DNA of 18,021 nt from DALYLB01 sp046154695 (GTDB lineage: Bacteria; Acidobacteriota; Blastocatellia; RBC074). Within the stretch, counting starts at the first letter, position 1, and every line of letters begins with the position of its first letter. Made by a program: the position numbers and the translations under genes. The notes below the pieces were generated by a model. It did no database searches, was not told where the DNA came from, and saw only the letters and a list, made by a program, of their open reading frames with translations. The DNA is taken from the NCBI GenBank assembly GCA_046154695.1, contig JBJXFI010000104.1, positions 1 through 18,021 on the forward strand. The letters are read 5' to 3'. Shown here in pieces: positions 1 through 7,895 of the stretch.

Positions 1-78
1 CGCAAATTACTGCACCTCGTTTTCGGAGTTCTCAAAACCGGCAAGAAATTTGATCCGAATTACGCATTCTCCGATTGA
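1..78 (+). CDS. IS110-family transposase, C-terminal end (partial, cut by window edge)
   Basis: The first frame is open from base 1 to a TGA at 76-78 and reads RKLLHLVFGVLKTGKKFDP followed by NYAFSD. The pattern of an arginine-lysine-leucine-leucine helix, then V-L-K-x-G-K-x-F-D-P near the stop, is what I know from the extreme C-terminus of IS110/IS116/IS902-family transposases (DEDD plus Ser recombinases). Only 25 residues are visible, so neither catalytic domain can be checked. The stop lies only 44 bp before the stop codon of the convergent oxidoreductase gene. Any right end of the element must therefore be short or overlap that gene. A short right end would fit the IS110 group, whose long non-coding end, which encodes the bridge RNA, lies upstream of the transposase. 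I cannot tell whether the upstream part is intact. Confidence 0.7.
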   Translation, partial: RKLLHLVFGVLKTGKKFDPNYAFSD

Positions 79-122
79 CTTTCAAGACGGTATCTTCAGG
101 CGGAACTCCCGACGGTCTTCAA

Positions 123-1481
<1,359 letters not shown>

Positions 1482-1497
1482 TGTTGTCCTTCCTTAG

Positions 1498-1650
1498 AAA
1501 AAGTGGCACAAGCTGTCCAGCCTGTGCCGCATCCACCAGACACTCTCAGAAAAAGACCGGGCCTCGAACGAGACCACTTCCGGCGCGCGACCCGCCGCAC
1601 TCATCACGCGCCCCCTCACACTGGGCACAAGTTGGACAGCTTGTGCCACC
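1498..1650. repeat. Dispersed hairpin-ended repeat, copy 1 (REP-doublet/MITE-like)
   Basis: Two 26-base ends at 1503-1528 and 1624-1649 are inverted repeats of one another with two mismatches. Each end is also an imperfect palindrome able to fold by itself (GGCACA...TGTGCC in the left end). The 95-base interior contains CTCAGAAAAAGAC and ACCACTTCCGGCG. A second copy at 6425-6576 aligns without gaps over 147 positions with about 128 identities by hand. The element starts about 14 bp after the redoxin stop and ends right at the ribosome-binding site of the oxidoreductase gene. No coding capacity is evident. It resembles REP doublets or MITEs, which are moved by a transposase encoded elsewhere; none is seen here. 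Confidence 0.85.
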
Positions 1651-1663
1651 ATGCGATATTCAT

Positions 1664-2962
1664 TCAGCCCCGTTCGAGAAGCTCTCGGATCAGGGCCTCC
1701 ATCTCAGCCTTCAATCGTGTGAACCGTTCGCCGGTGGCCCGCCCCTCGAAACCCGCGTGGATATGCTTCACAAGGCCGTCGCGGCCGAGAAAGATCGCGG
1801 TCGGGAAGGCGCCGAAATTGACGAGCTGCGGCAGCTTGCGCTTCGTGTCCTCTTCGTCGGTCGTGCCCGCGAGAAGCATCGGATATGTGACGCCGTGGCG
1901 ACGGGCGAAGATTCGAAGCTGTTCGAGATCACGGTCCCGTTCGCCGGTATACTCGAACGCGAGCGCGACGACCTCCAGGCCCGCGGCCTTGTACCGCGCG
2001 TAAAATTCCTGCATCACGGGCGCCTCGTCATGGCAGTTCGGACACCAGCTCCCGGTGATTGAAACGATCACGACGCGGTTGCGGAAGCGGTCATCCGTGT
2101 CGGAGACCGTTCTTCCCTCCAGATCGGGAAAGCTGAACCGAAAGGGTTCGGTCGGGTTCGCCATTCGGGTATAGTTGTTCGGATCGGGCAGCGAGGCGAC
2201 AGCGGCCTTGTTGCCGGCGTCGAGCCGCTCGGCGACGACCTTCCGAACCGGCGAGAAGAGGCCCAGATCGAGAATGCCTTCGAGCGTCCCCCGGGGGGTG
2301 AGCTTCGCGGTGAAGATGCGCGAGTTGATTCCATCGAATCGATTGAGCGTCAGCCGGCCGTCCTCAAAGGTCCCGGCGAGACGCCCCCAATCCCCGGTGA
2401 CGGGAATGATCGTCCCCTGCGCCTCGCGCCCCCGGCGCTCGAACGCCGCCCGCCAATATCGCTGGTCCGGCGCATCCCCGACTTTGAGAATCCACTCGCC
2501 CGTAATCGCCTCGGCATCGGCGCCCGCGCCCGCGCCCGCATCGTAGGGACCACCGCGCGTGGCGCTGATCTCGCGCCGCAAATTCCGCTTCTGCCACTGC
2601 CGCTCGAAAACTCCGGAGAGCGCATTCCCCGCGATCGTCGCCGTCAGCTCCGCGTCGTAAAAATCGTATCGGAGCTTCAGCGTCTTTCCGTCAAACGACC
2701 CGCCCGTCGAATTCGTCCGTTCTTCCGCATTGATCAGCGCGCCGGTGAACTGATCCCCGTGTCGCGCGACTTCGAGTGTGAATGCGACCCGCTCTCCCGA
2801 GGGATTTCTGATGTAGCCCCGCCAGACGCCCGCCGGATCCGCCGACCCGCGCCCGCAGGCGGCCGGAAAAAGAGTCAGCGACAATAAAACGCCCACCCTG
2901 ACGGCGGACACAACGGCGCGGCGACCATGGAGGCCCCGGCGCCCTTTCGCGGTACGGTACAT
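1664..2962 (-). CDS. Thioredoxin-fold (TlpA/ResA-like) probable lipoprotein with duplicated N-terminal beta domain
   Basis: This 432-residue envelope protein has an N-terminal hydrophobic signal ending in FPAACG, with Cys36. That is a plausible lipobox, although Pro at -3 is unusual. Two similar beta-rich units follow: about residues 43-118 (opening GVWRGYI) and about 151-233 (opening ITGEWIL). An Ala/Gly linker of repeated GA near 142-150 separates them. The C-terminal thioredoxin fold has the WCPNC active site with C307 and C310, and the cis-proline segment GAFPTAIFLG. Known relatives of this redoxin type transfer electrons to thiols in the periplasm; the partner is unknown here. I chose ATG at 2962 over GTG at 2968 because the AGGA Shine-Dalgarno sits 8 bases before the ATG but touches the GTG. 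It is followed on the same strand by the oxidoreductase, with the hairpin repeat between. Confidence 0.85.
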   Translation of the reverse strand: MYRTAKGRRGLHGRRAVVSAVRVGVLLSLTLFPAACGRGSADPAGVWRGYIRNPSGERVAFTLEVARHGDQFTGALINAEERTNSTGGSFDGKTLKLRYDFYDAELTATIAGNALSGVFERQWQKRNLRREISATRGGPYDAGAGAGADAEAITGEWILKVGDAPDQRYWRAAFERRGREAQGTIIPVTGDWGRLAGTFEDGRLTLNRFDGINSRIFTAKLTPRGTLEGILDLGLFSPVRKVVAERLDAGNKAAVASLPDPNNYTRMANPTEPFRFSFPDLEGRTVSDTDDRFRNRVVIVSITGSWCPNCHDEAPVMQEFYARYKAAGLEVVALAFEYTGERDRDLEQLRIFARRHGVTYPMLLAGTTDEEDTKRKLPQLVNFGAFPTAIFLGRDGLVKHIHAGFEGRATGERFTRLKAEMEALIRELLERG

Positions 2963-3386
2963 TTCCACTTTCCTGTTACTCTGGATAGCGATGAATACGT
3001 TTGGGTTGAAAAAGCGTGCGCATGCTACCCTCGCTTTCTGAATTCAGCAAGGACCTATTGAACGGCGCGGCCGGGATTTAATCCATGGTCTCACACCCGC
3101 CCTTCCATACGCATGAAAACACGCGGATTAGAAGCGGCTTTTCCGACATGAGACGCCGGGGAAATTCCGTATTGACCTGCCTTTGCGGGATCGATACTAT
3201 GCGCCCTGCCCCTCATAACCCCGCAGTTGGCGCTCCCCAGTCTCTGGCACAACTGGTTTCCGATGGATTTCTGACTCCCTGCCGAAAGAGATCCGTGGAA
3301 ATCGTCAATCCAATTTCCCTGCCTCGAAATCAATTCGCCGTGCGAAGCATTGGCTTGTCACTTCACCCCCGTGAGGAAATAAACAC
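2963..3386. other. Intergenic divergent promoter region
   Basis: This 424-bp gap separates the divergent redoxin and haloperoxidase genes. A plus-strand frame of 101 codons at 3085-3390 crosses it, but it has no family features and no clear ribosome-binding site, and its end overlaps the haloperoxidase start. I do not call it. The plus-strand promoter at 3172-3200 is the only strong signal. On the minus strand, TTGCTG and TAGCAT spaced 17 bases apart (within about 3020-3055) are a weak candidate for the redoxin promoter. Confidence 0.5.
3172..3200 (+). promoter_or_regulatory. Probable sigma70-type promoter for the haloperoxidase-type gene
   Basis: A -35 box TTGACC (3172-3177, five of six consensus) and a -10 box TACTAT (3195-3200, five of six) are separated by exactly 17 bases. 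Transcription would start near 3207 and give a leader of about 180 bases before the ATG at 3387. The gene's own Shine-Dalgarno, GAGGA, lies 9 bases before that ATG. No operator is evident. Promoter consensus in this lineage is assumed to be the general bacterial one. Confidence 0.6.
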
Positions 3387-5144
3387 ATGAACAATTCGGA
3401 AGAAACGAATCCCATTCCGCCGGTGTCTCAGGAGCCTGAGGGGCCGCGGACCGGCGCGGAGAGCCTGCCGGCCATCGGTTCCCCCAGTCGCCGGCGTTTT
3501 CTTGGCCGTGCGGGAGGCTTTGCGGCGGCGACGCTGGCGGCGGGATCGGTCGGGATCTCGTCGATGACGGAATCGGCGGCGACCACCGCGGAGGCCGGGA
3601 CCATCGGCCCCCTCACGGCCGACCAGCGCCGGCTGCGCTGCCTGCAGCTTCGCCAGATCGCGGCGGAGTTTCAATCCAATCAACCCCTGCCCTATCAAAT
3701 CTCCAACGCGGACGATGACGTCTATGCCAACCGAATGGGGAGCTTTTCCAAGGCGTTTCAGCACAACAGCCTGGGCGATGTGGACCCGAATGCGTATCAG
3801 AAATATCTGATCGCGCTGACCTCGGGGAATCCGAGCGATTTCGAGGCGATTCCGCTTGGCGGAACGGTGAAGCTCGCGAACCCCCAGGCCGCGTTCGCCT
3901 ATGATCTCGAAGGCGCCGACTCTCATCACGTGTCGATCCCACCGGCGCCGCGCTTCGAGAGCGCGGAGGAAGGCGCGGAGATGATCGAGGTTTACTGGCA
4001 GGCGCTGCTGCGCGATGTCCCTTTCTCGCAATACGGCAATGAGCCTTTGTCGATCGCGGCGGTCAACGACCTGGGGCGCCAGCGCAACTTCGAGCAAACG
4101 ACGGCCGCCAATCTCTTCCGGGGCGACTTCGCCGGGGAACAGACCGGGCCTTATCTCTCCCAGTTTCTGTGGAAGCTCATCCCCTACGGGGCGATGACGA
4201 TCGACCAGCGGTATCGCGTGCCGTTTCCCGCCGCCGATTTCATGACGCGATACGAATCCTGGCTGAATATTCAGAACGGCGTCCCCCCCGCCGACGGCAT
4301 CCCCTACGACGCGACGCTGCGCTACCTCCGCAATGGGCGCGATCTCGGCGAGTATGTCCATCTGGACTTCAGCTACCAGGCATTTTTGAACGCGGCGATG
4401 ATCCTGCTGGGTTTTGGGAGCGGGGCGCTCGACGATTCCAATCCATACAAAGGTTCACTCAGACAGGGGGCCTTCTCGACCTTCGGCGGGCCCTTCATTC
4501 TCGATCTGGTGGCGCGCGTCGCGAACAAGGCGCTGCGGGCGGCCTGGTATCAGAAATGGGCGGTGCATCGCCGCCTGCGGCCGGAGGAGTTCGGCGGCCG
4601 CGTCCATAATCATATGACGCGGGCGGCGCAATATCCGATTGCGTCGAATCTCCTCGAGTCGCCGGCGACGGCCGCGGTCTTCAACCGGTTCGGAAGCTTC
4701 CTGCTGCCGATGGCCTATGCCGAGGGATGCCCGACGCATCCGGCGTACCCGGCCGGCCACGCGGTGATCGCGGGCGCATGCGTGACCGCGCTCAAGGCCT
4801 TCTTCAAGGAATCGGCGGTGATCCCCAATCCGGTCGCGGCGACCGATGACGGTCTGCAGCTCGAGCCATACAATGGGCAGTTGACGATCGGCGGCGAGTT
4901 GAACAAGCTGGCGGCAAATATCTCGCTGGGTCGCGATTTCGGCGGCGTGCATTGGCGGTCGGACGGCGTCCAGGGCATGCTGCTCGGCGAGGCCGTGGCC
5001 ATCAGCGTGCTGAGCGATATGAATGGATGCTTCAACGAACGGTTCCAGGGCTTCTCGTTGACGAAATTCGACGGGTCCGTGATCGTGCTCAACAGCGGCC
5101 CGAGCCCCTCCACCCGCTTCGTCCGCACGGGAGGACGGCTGTAA
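3387..5144 (+). CDS. Vanadium-dependent haloperoxidase/PAP2-superfamily protein with Tat signal
   Basis: This 585-residue protein has a Tat signal (RRRFLGRAGG, about residues 32-41) followed by an Ala-rich hydrophobic stretch, so it is probably folded before export. The three vanadate/phosphate-binding motifs are in order. KWAVHRRLRP has K390 and R398; the eight-residue step matches algal bromoperoxidases (K341/R349 in Ascophyllum) rather than the seven-residue step of fungal chloroperoxidase. PAGH has H458, with Ala456 where the classical motif has Ser. GRDFGGVH has R516 and H522. In known family members vanadate is held by these residues, with the last histidine apical, and halides are oxidised with H2O2. 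An acid phosphatase activity is the main alternative, since the folds are shared. It converges on the ATP-grasp gene and appears monocistronic. Confidence 0.88.
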   Translation: MNNSEETNPIPPVSQEPEGPRTGAESLPAIGSPSRRRFLGRAGGFAAATLAAGSVGISSMTESAATTAEAGTIGPLTADQRRLRCLQLRQIAAEFQSNQPLPYQISNADDDVYANRMGSFSKAFQHNSLGDVDPNAYQKYLIALTSGNPSDFEAIPLGGTVKLANPQAAFAYDLEGADSHHVSIPPAPRFESAEEGAEMIEVYWQALLRDVPFSQYGNEPLSIAAVNDLGRQRNFEQTTAANLFRGDFAGEQTGPYLSQFLWKLIPYGAMTIDQRYRVPFPAADFMTRYESWLNIQNGVPPADGIPYDATLRYLRNGRDLGEYVHLDFSYQAFLNAAMILLGFGSGALDDSNPYKGSLRQGAFSTFGGPFILDLVARVANKALRAAWYQKWAVHRRLRPEEFGGRVHNHMTRAAQYPIASNLLESPATAAVFNRFGSFLLPMAYAEGCPTHPAYPAGHAVIAGACVTALKAFFKESAVIPNPVAATDDGLQLEPYNGQLTIGGELNKLAANISLGRDFGGVHWRSDGVQGMLLGEAVAISVLSDMNGCFNERFQGFSLTKFDGSVIVLNSGPSPSTRFVRTGGRL

Positions 5145-5201
5145 GGGAAACGCGCCAGGCATCGCCCGGCGCGGCGGCCGGGCCCGGGGGTGCGGCCGGA
5201 C

Positions 5202-6407
5202 TCACGATGTCGGCTTGTCGGGCAGGGGCGCGGTCGCGTGAAAGTCCTGATAGAAGCGCGTGATATAGGATTCGAGCAGCTCCCCGACGCGTTTGTGATC
5301 CTTCGAGGCGACGATCATCCCGGCGTGATAGTGCTTGTTCATTCGCCAAACGATCTCGGGATCGTCATAGGCAGCGGTATCGGGCCATTCCTGCCGCGCG
5401 AGCGAGACGATGATGCCGGAATAGAGGGCGCCGGGCTTCTTCAGTTTGTAGGGCTTCTTTTTGGTCGCCGTCTCGACCCGGGCCCATTCGGCCCAAAGGT
5501 TGAGCCCGGTGGCCGCCTCGATGGTTTCGGCGATGTTTGCGCCGCCGACGCGGGAGGCGATCTCAAGAAAATAGAACTCCCCATCCGCTTCGCCCTTGAT
5601 GAACTCCGCGTGAGTCACCCCGCGAACGAGCCCCAGGGCCTTGACCAGATCCTGGTTCCGCTTCCGCAGCTCCTTTTCATCCCTGGATTTTCGCGAGAGC
5701 ATGCGGGTCGTGAAGATGCCGCCGTCGTGGGCGACCTCCATCGGCGGATGGCCGTATTTGCTGACGGCGGCGAAGAGGACCTCCCTGCCCTCGATGATCG
5801 AATCCACGTGAAAGACCTCGCCGGGAATGAATTTCTCCAGCACATGAAATGATTGCTCGTCCCCGAGGGCGTCGAGGAGCGGCCACAGATCCTCGGCCGC
5901 ATCGACCACCTTGATCCCGATCGCGGAGGCCGATGACCGGGGCTTCAGCACCCACGGACCCGGGACGCGCTCCATGTATTCGCGCAATCTGTCGTAATTG
6001 ATCACCGGGCAGAAGGGCGGAACCCGGATCCCCTTCTCATCCGCGCGCAGCCGCATCGCGAGCTTGTCGCGAAAGTACCGGCTCGTCGTCTCGCCCATTC
6101 CGTCGATGCGCAGATGCTCGCGCAGCGTCGCCGCCATCTCGATATCGAACTCGTCGAGCGCCACGATGCAGTCGAGGTGGGTCGTCCGGGCCAGATAACT
6201 GACCGCGTTGATCACGTGCCGCCGCTCGGTCAGATTCGGCATCAGAAACACTTCGTCGATCTGGTCCCTCGGCCAGGAAGCGTCCTTCAGGCTTTCGATC
6301 GTCAATAAGATCACACGCCATCCCTGCCGCTTCGCCTCACAAAGGAACTCCTGTCCTTTTTCGTAGCTGGTCATACAAAGAATGGTCATCGGGGTCGTGT
6401 TCGCCAC
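5202..6407 (-). CDS. ATP-grasp domain protein (carboxylate-amine ligase type)
   Basis: This 401-residue cytosolic protein has an N-terminal pre-ATP-grasp region (MTILCMTSYEKGQ, residues 7-19, start of a Rossmann-like half) and then an ATP-grasp fold. The ATP lysine is K155 in PWVLKPRSSASAIG, followed by LEKFIPGE at 190-197 with E191. The metal-binding strand is FYFLEIASRVGG at 278-289, with E282. ATP-grasp enzymes activate a carboxylate as acyl phosphate for ligation to an amine or thiol; substrates here are unknown and no partner biosynthetic gene is adjacent. I chose the GTG at 6407 because AAGGAGA lies 7 bases upstream. An in-frame ATG at 6437 lies inside the hairpin repeat and has no Shine-Dalgarno. 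Only 57 bp separate its stop from the convergent haloperoxidase stop. Confidence 0.85.
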   Translation of the reverse strand: MANTTPMTILCMTSYEKGQEFLCEAKRQGWRVILLTIESLKDASWPRDQIDEVFLMPNLTERRHVINAVSYLARTTHLDCIVALDEFDIEMAATLREHLRIDGMGETTSRYFRDKLAMRLRADEKGIRVPPFCPVINYDRLREYMERVPGPWVLKPRSSASAIGIKVVDAAEDLWPLLDALGDEQSFHVLEKFIPGEVFHVDSIIEGREVLFAAVSKYGHPPMEVAHDGGIFTTRMLSRKSRDEKELRKRNQDLVKALGLVRGVTHAEFIKGEADGEFYFLEIASRVGGANIAETIEAATGLNLWAEWARVETATKKKPYKLKKPGALYSGIIVSLARQEWPDTAAYDDPEIVWRMNKHYHAGMIVASKDHKRVGELLESYITRFYQDFHATAPLPDKPTS

Positions 6408-6414
6408 TCCGGTT

Positions 6415-6421
6415 TCTCCTT
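6415..6421 (-). promoter_or_regulatory. Ribosome-binding site that sets the ATP-grasp start
   Basis: On the minus strand this reads AAGGAGA, 7 bases before the GTG at 6407. It lies directly beside the inner end of the hairpin repeat (6425-6576), in the same position relative to the repeat as the ribosome-binding site of the oxidoreductase gene at 1481. Confidence 0.7.
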
Positions 6422-6424
6422 GGG

Positions 6425-6576
6425 AAAAGTGGCGCAAGCCGTCCAGCTTGCGCTACATCCAACAGGCACTCTCAGAAAAAGACGGGGCCTCGATCGAGAC
6501 CACTTCCGGCGCACGCTCCGCCTCACTCTTCACGCGCACCCTCACACTCAGCACAAGCTGGACAGCTTGTGCCACC
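6425..6576. repeat. Dispersed hairpin-ended repeat, copy 2 (REP-doublet/MITE-like)
   Basis: The terminal 26-base inverted ends are 6429-6454 and 6550-6575, with three mismatches between them. The core has exactly the length of copy 1 (147 bases) and no gaps in the alignment. In the left end both sides of the hairpin have changed together: the A1508-T1525 pair of copy 1 is G6434-C6451 here, which keeps the pairing. The interior contains a perfect CTCGATCGAG palindrome where copy 1 has CTCGAACGAG. Read on the minus strand, the element ends just before the AAGGAGA of the ATP-grasp gene. The adjoining stretch 6577-6724 holds only a 19-codon frame with a strong ribosome-binding site. Confidence 0.85.
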
Positions 6577-6684
6577 ATGGTTTTCATTGTTTCAGGGCGT
6601 CGCCAGACGACATGAACGAGTTCTTGAATTCTGGTTTCGATGATGTCGATTCAGGATTATCCTGCGGAGAAGGAGGGTAACACA

Positions 6685-6744
6685 ATGCGGCCCGGCCGCA
6701 ACCCGGCGCAGGAATTGGAGAGGATTATTGAAGCAGCAATTTGA
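6685..6744 (+). pseudogene. Possible 5' remnant of a truncated gene (19 codons)
   Basis: An AAGGAGGG ribosome-binding site lies 5-7 bases before an ATG at 6685. The frame runs MRPGRNPAQELERIIEAAI and then hits TGA at 6742-6744. The last seven codons lie in antisense to the 3' end of the HEPN gene. The start signal is far better than expected for so short a frame. It could be the beginning of a gene whose remainder was replaced when the AT-richer MNT/HEPN segment arrived, or a real micropeptide, or chance. I recognise no family. Confidence 0.25.
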
Positions 6745-7111
6745 TCTCAACCAAATATTGATGAGCTGATTGAATTGCCTGCTCGGCTCCTTGTTGAGAA
6801 ACGTGTTCGGTAACTCCATAATCTCCGACGCCTCGCAATTCAAACAGCCAGTTGAGGGTTTTCCCCATCTCCTTATCTATTTTGCCGGTCTTGACGAATC
6901 TTTGATGAATCGTCGCGATCACGCCACTATGCTTTCCCAATTCAAGGCCTTCGCGCATTAAGAGCGCTGTGGAAGCGTAAAAGGCCGCATAGTAGGCGCG
7001 TGAAGCGGCGAAGTCATAAAACCCCCGGGAAGCCAATTCCTGAGCAGCAGGATGGGATTGTTCGACGCGGTCGATGTTGGCAGCGATCTCCTCAGCATAA
7101 TCCGATGTCAT
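6725..7111 (-). CDS. HEPN-domain protein (UPF0332-like), partner of the adjacent nucleotidyltransferase
   Basis: This 128-residue, mostly helical protein has the HEPN pattern SRAYYAAFYAS at 38-48, a KHSG...F helix at 60-72, and LFELRGVGDYG at 89-99 near the C-terminal helix. The set matches the UPF0332-type HEPN family. HEPN proteins paired with MNT nucleotidyltransferases act as RNase toxins in the characterised HepT/MntA systems. The catalytic Rx4-6H is not present in its usual spacing: R93 is followed by D97-Y98, and the nearest histidine is H103, ten residues on. The gene overlaps the nucleotidyltransferase stop by four bases (ATGA), so the two are probably translationally coupled. Base composition is clearly more AT-rich than in flanking genes, suggesting acquisition. 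A regulatory, non-nuclease role is the main alternative. Confidence 0.83.
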   Translation of the reverse strand: MTSDYAEEIAANIDRVEQSHPAAQELASRGFYDFAASRAYYAAFYASTALLMREGLELGKHSGVIATIHQRFVKTGKIDKEMGKTLNWLFELRGVGDYGVTEHVSQQGAEQAIQSAHQYLVEIKLLLQ

Positions 7112-7422
7112 ACCAACACACCCTCTCTTTTCGCGTTGCGATAGAGTTGAATCCTCCCATGTTCAAATTGATCCATCGGAGCAGGTTTGGCGGAGATTAA
7201 CTGGTCGGATTCGAGTTGAACCGGGTATAGCAATTCAACGATACGACGCAATTCAATGAAATAATCGAAGGGTTCAGGCAAGAGGACAAGCAAATCGATG
7301 TCACTTGCGGGTGTCGCCTGCCTTCGAGCCACTGAACCATACAGAACGAGGCCCTTGAAATTTGCGCCGTAATGATTTTCAAGTATGGATTTACACTTTG
7401 CGAGCGCTTCGGGAATAGTCAT
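7108..7422 (-). CDS. Minimal nucleotidyltransferase (MNT/MntA-like)
   Basis: This 104-residue polymerase-beta-type nucleotidyltransferase has the core motif LYGSVARRQATPASDIDLLV at 27-46. G29-S30 bind the nucleotide, and D41 and D43 are the metal-binding pair. The third carboxylate would lie in the next strand, LESDQ (E71 or D73). In the known MntA/HepT modules this protein is the antitoxin, transferring AMP groups to a tyrosine of the HEPN toxin. Whether that applies here is inference. The ATG at 7422 has GAGG five bases upstream. A longer frame continues further upstream, but it runs antisense and out of frame into the fluoride channel gene and is not coding. The stop overlaps the HEPN start. 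The gene is AT-rich compared with the fluoride channel 95 bp upstream. Confidence 0.88.
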   Translation of the reverse strand: MTIPEALAKCKSILENHYGANFKGLVLYGSVARRQATPASDIDLLVLLPEPFDYFIELRRIVELLYPVQLESDQLISAKPAPMDQFEHGRIQLYRNAKREGVLV

Positions 7423-7517
7423 TGCGACCTCGATTCTCCAATTGGCGGCCACCGATCGATTCCAGGATGAACGATGAAATGGATCGTCATTGCGGATCAA
7501 GGTCCAGAGTAAGGGCT

Positions 7518-7895
7518 TTAGAGCCACCGCGCAAGCAGCATGCCGCACCAGACGGCGAGCAGGCCGAGCAGGACGCTGGCGGCGGGATAGAGCAGGGCCT
7601 TTTGCCATGCGCCGTCGCGGAGGAGGTTGAAGGTCTCGAGGGAGAAGCTGGAGAAGGTGGTGTAGCCGCCGAGAACGCCGACCAGCACCGCGGCGCGGAG
7701 TTCGGGGGAGGCGGTCGCGCGGGCGTCGAACCATTCGGCGAAAAACCCGATCAGGAAACTGCCGGAGAGATTGACGAGAAAGGTGCCGACGGGGAGGAAG
7801 CGCGCCCCGACCGTCGCGGCGACCAGGTTCGAGACGGCGAACCGGCAGCCGGAGCCGAGCGCGCCCCCGACAAGAACGAAAAGGAGGCGGGTCAC
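7518..7895 (-). CDS. crcB: Fluoride channel FluC/CrcB
   Basis: This 125-residue membrane protein has four hydrophobic segments. Family motifs are GGALGSGCRFAVS at 10-22, GTFLVNLSGSFLIG at 37-50 with N42, and the strongly conserved GGYTTFSSFSLE at 76-87, which carries the phenylalanines and threonines of the fluoride pathway and the central sodium site. FluC exports fluoride as a dual-topology dimer, so one gene can be enough. The start is GTG at 7895, and its GTGA overlaps the TGA of the ROK kinase gene, so translation is probably coupled. No fluoride riboswitch can precede it because the upstream sequence is the kinase coding region. Confidence 0.95.
   Translation of the reverse strand: MTRLLFVLVGGALGSGCRFAVSNLVAATVGARFLPVGTFLVNLSGSFLIGFFAEWFDARATASPELRAAVLVGVLGGYTTFSSFSLETFNLLRDGAWQKALLYPAASVLLGLLAVWCGMLLARWL

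Noticed and set aside
3243..3260. TGGCACAACTGG, a possible fragment of the hairpin repeat end
   Set aside because: Only about nine bases match, there is no opposing arm, and it does not fold like the two real copies.
3085..3390. A 101-codon plus-strand frame in the gap before the haloperoxidase
   Set aside because: It contains the promoter boxes at 3172-3200, has no good ribosome-binding site, and its end overlaps the haloperoxidase start.
3363..4361. A 332-codon minus-strand frame over the haloperoxidase 5' half
   Set aside because: It is antisense to the Tat signal and N-terminal domain of the haloperoxidase and has no family features.
5145..5201. A perfect palindrome CCGGGCCCGG at 5178-5187 in the convergent gap, considered as a bidirectional terminator
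   Set aside because: It has no loop and no T-tract on either side, and could as easily be a chance result of very high GC.
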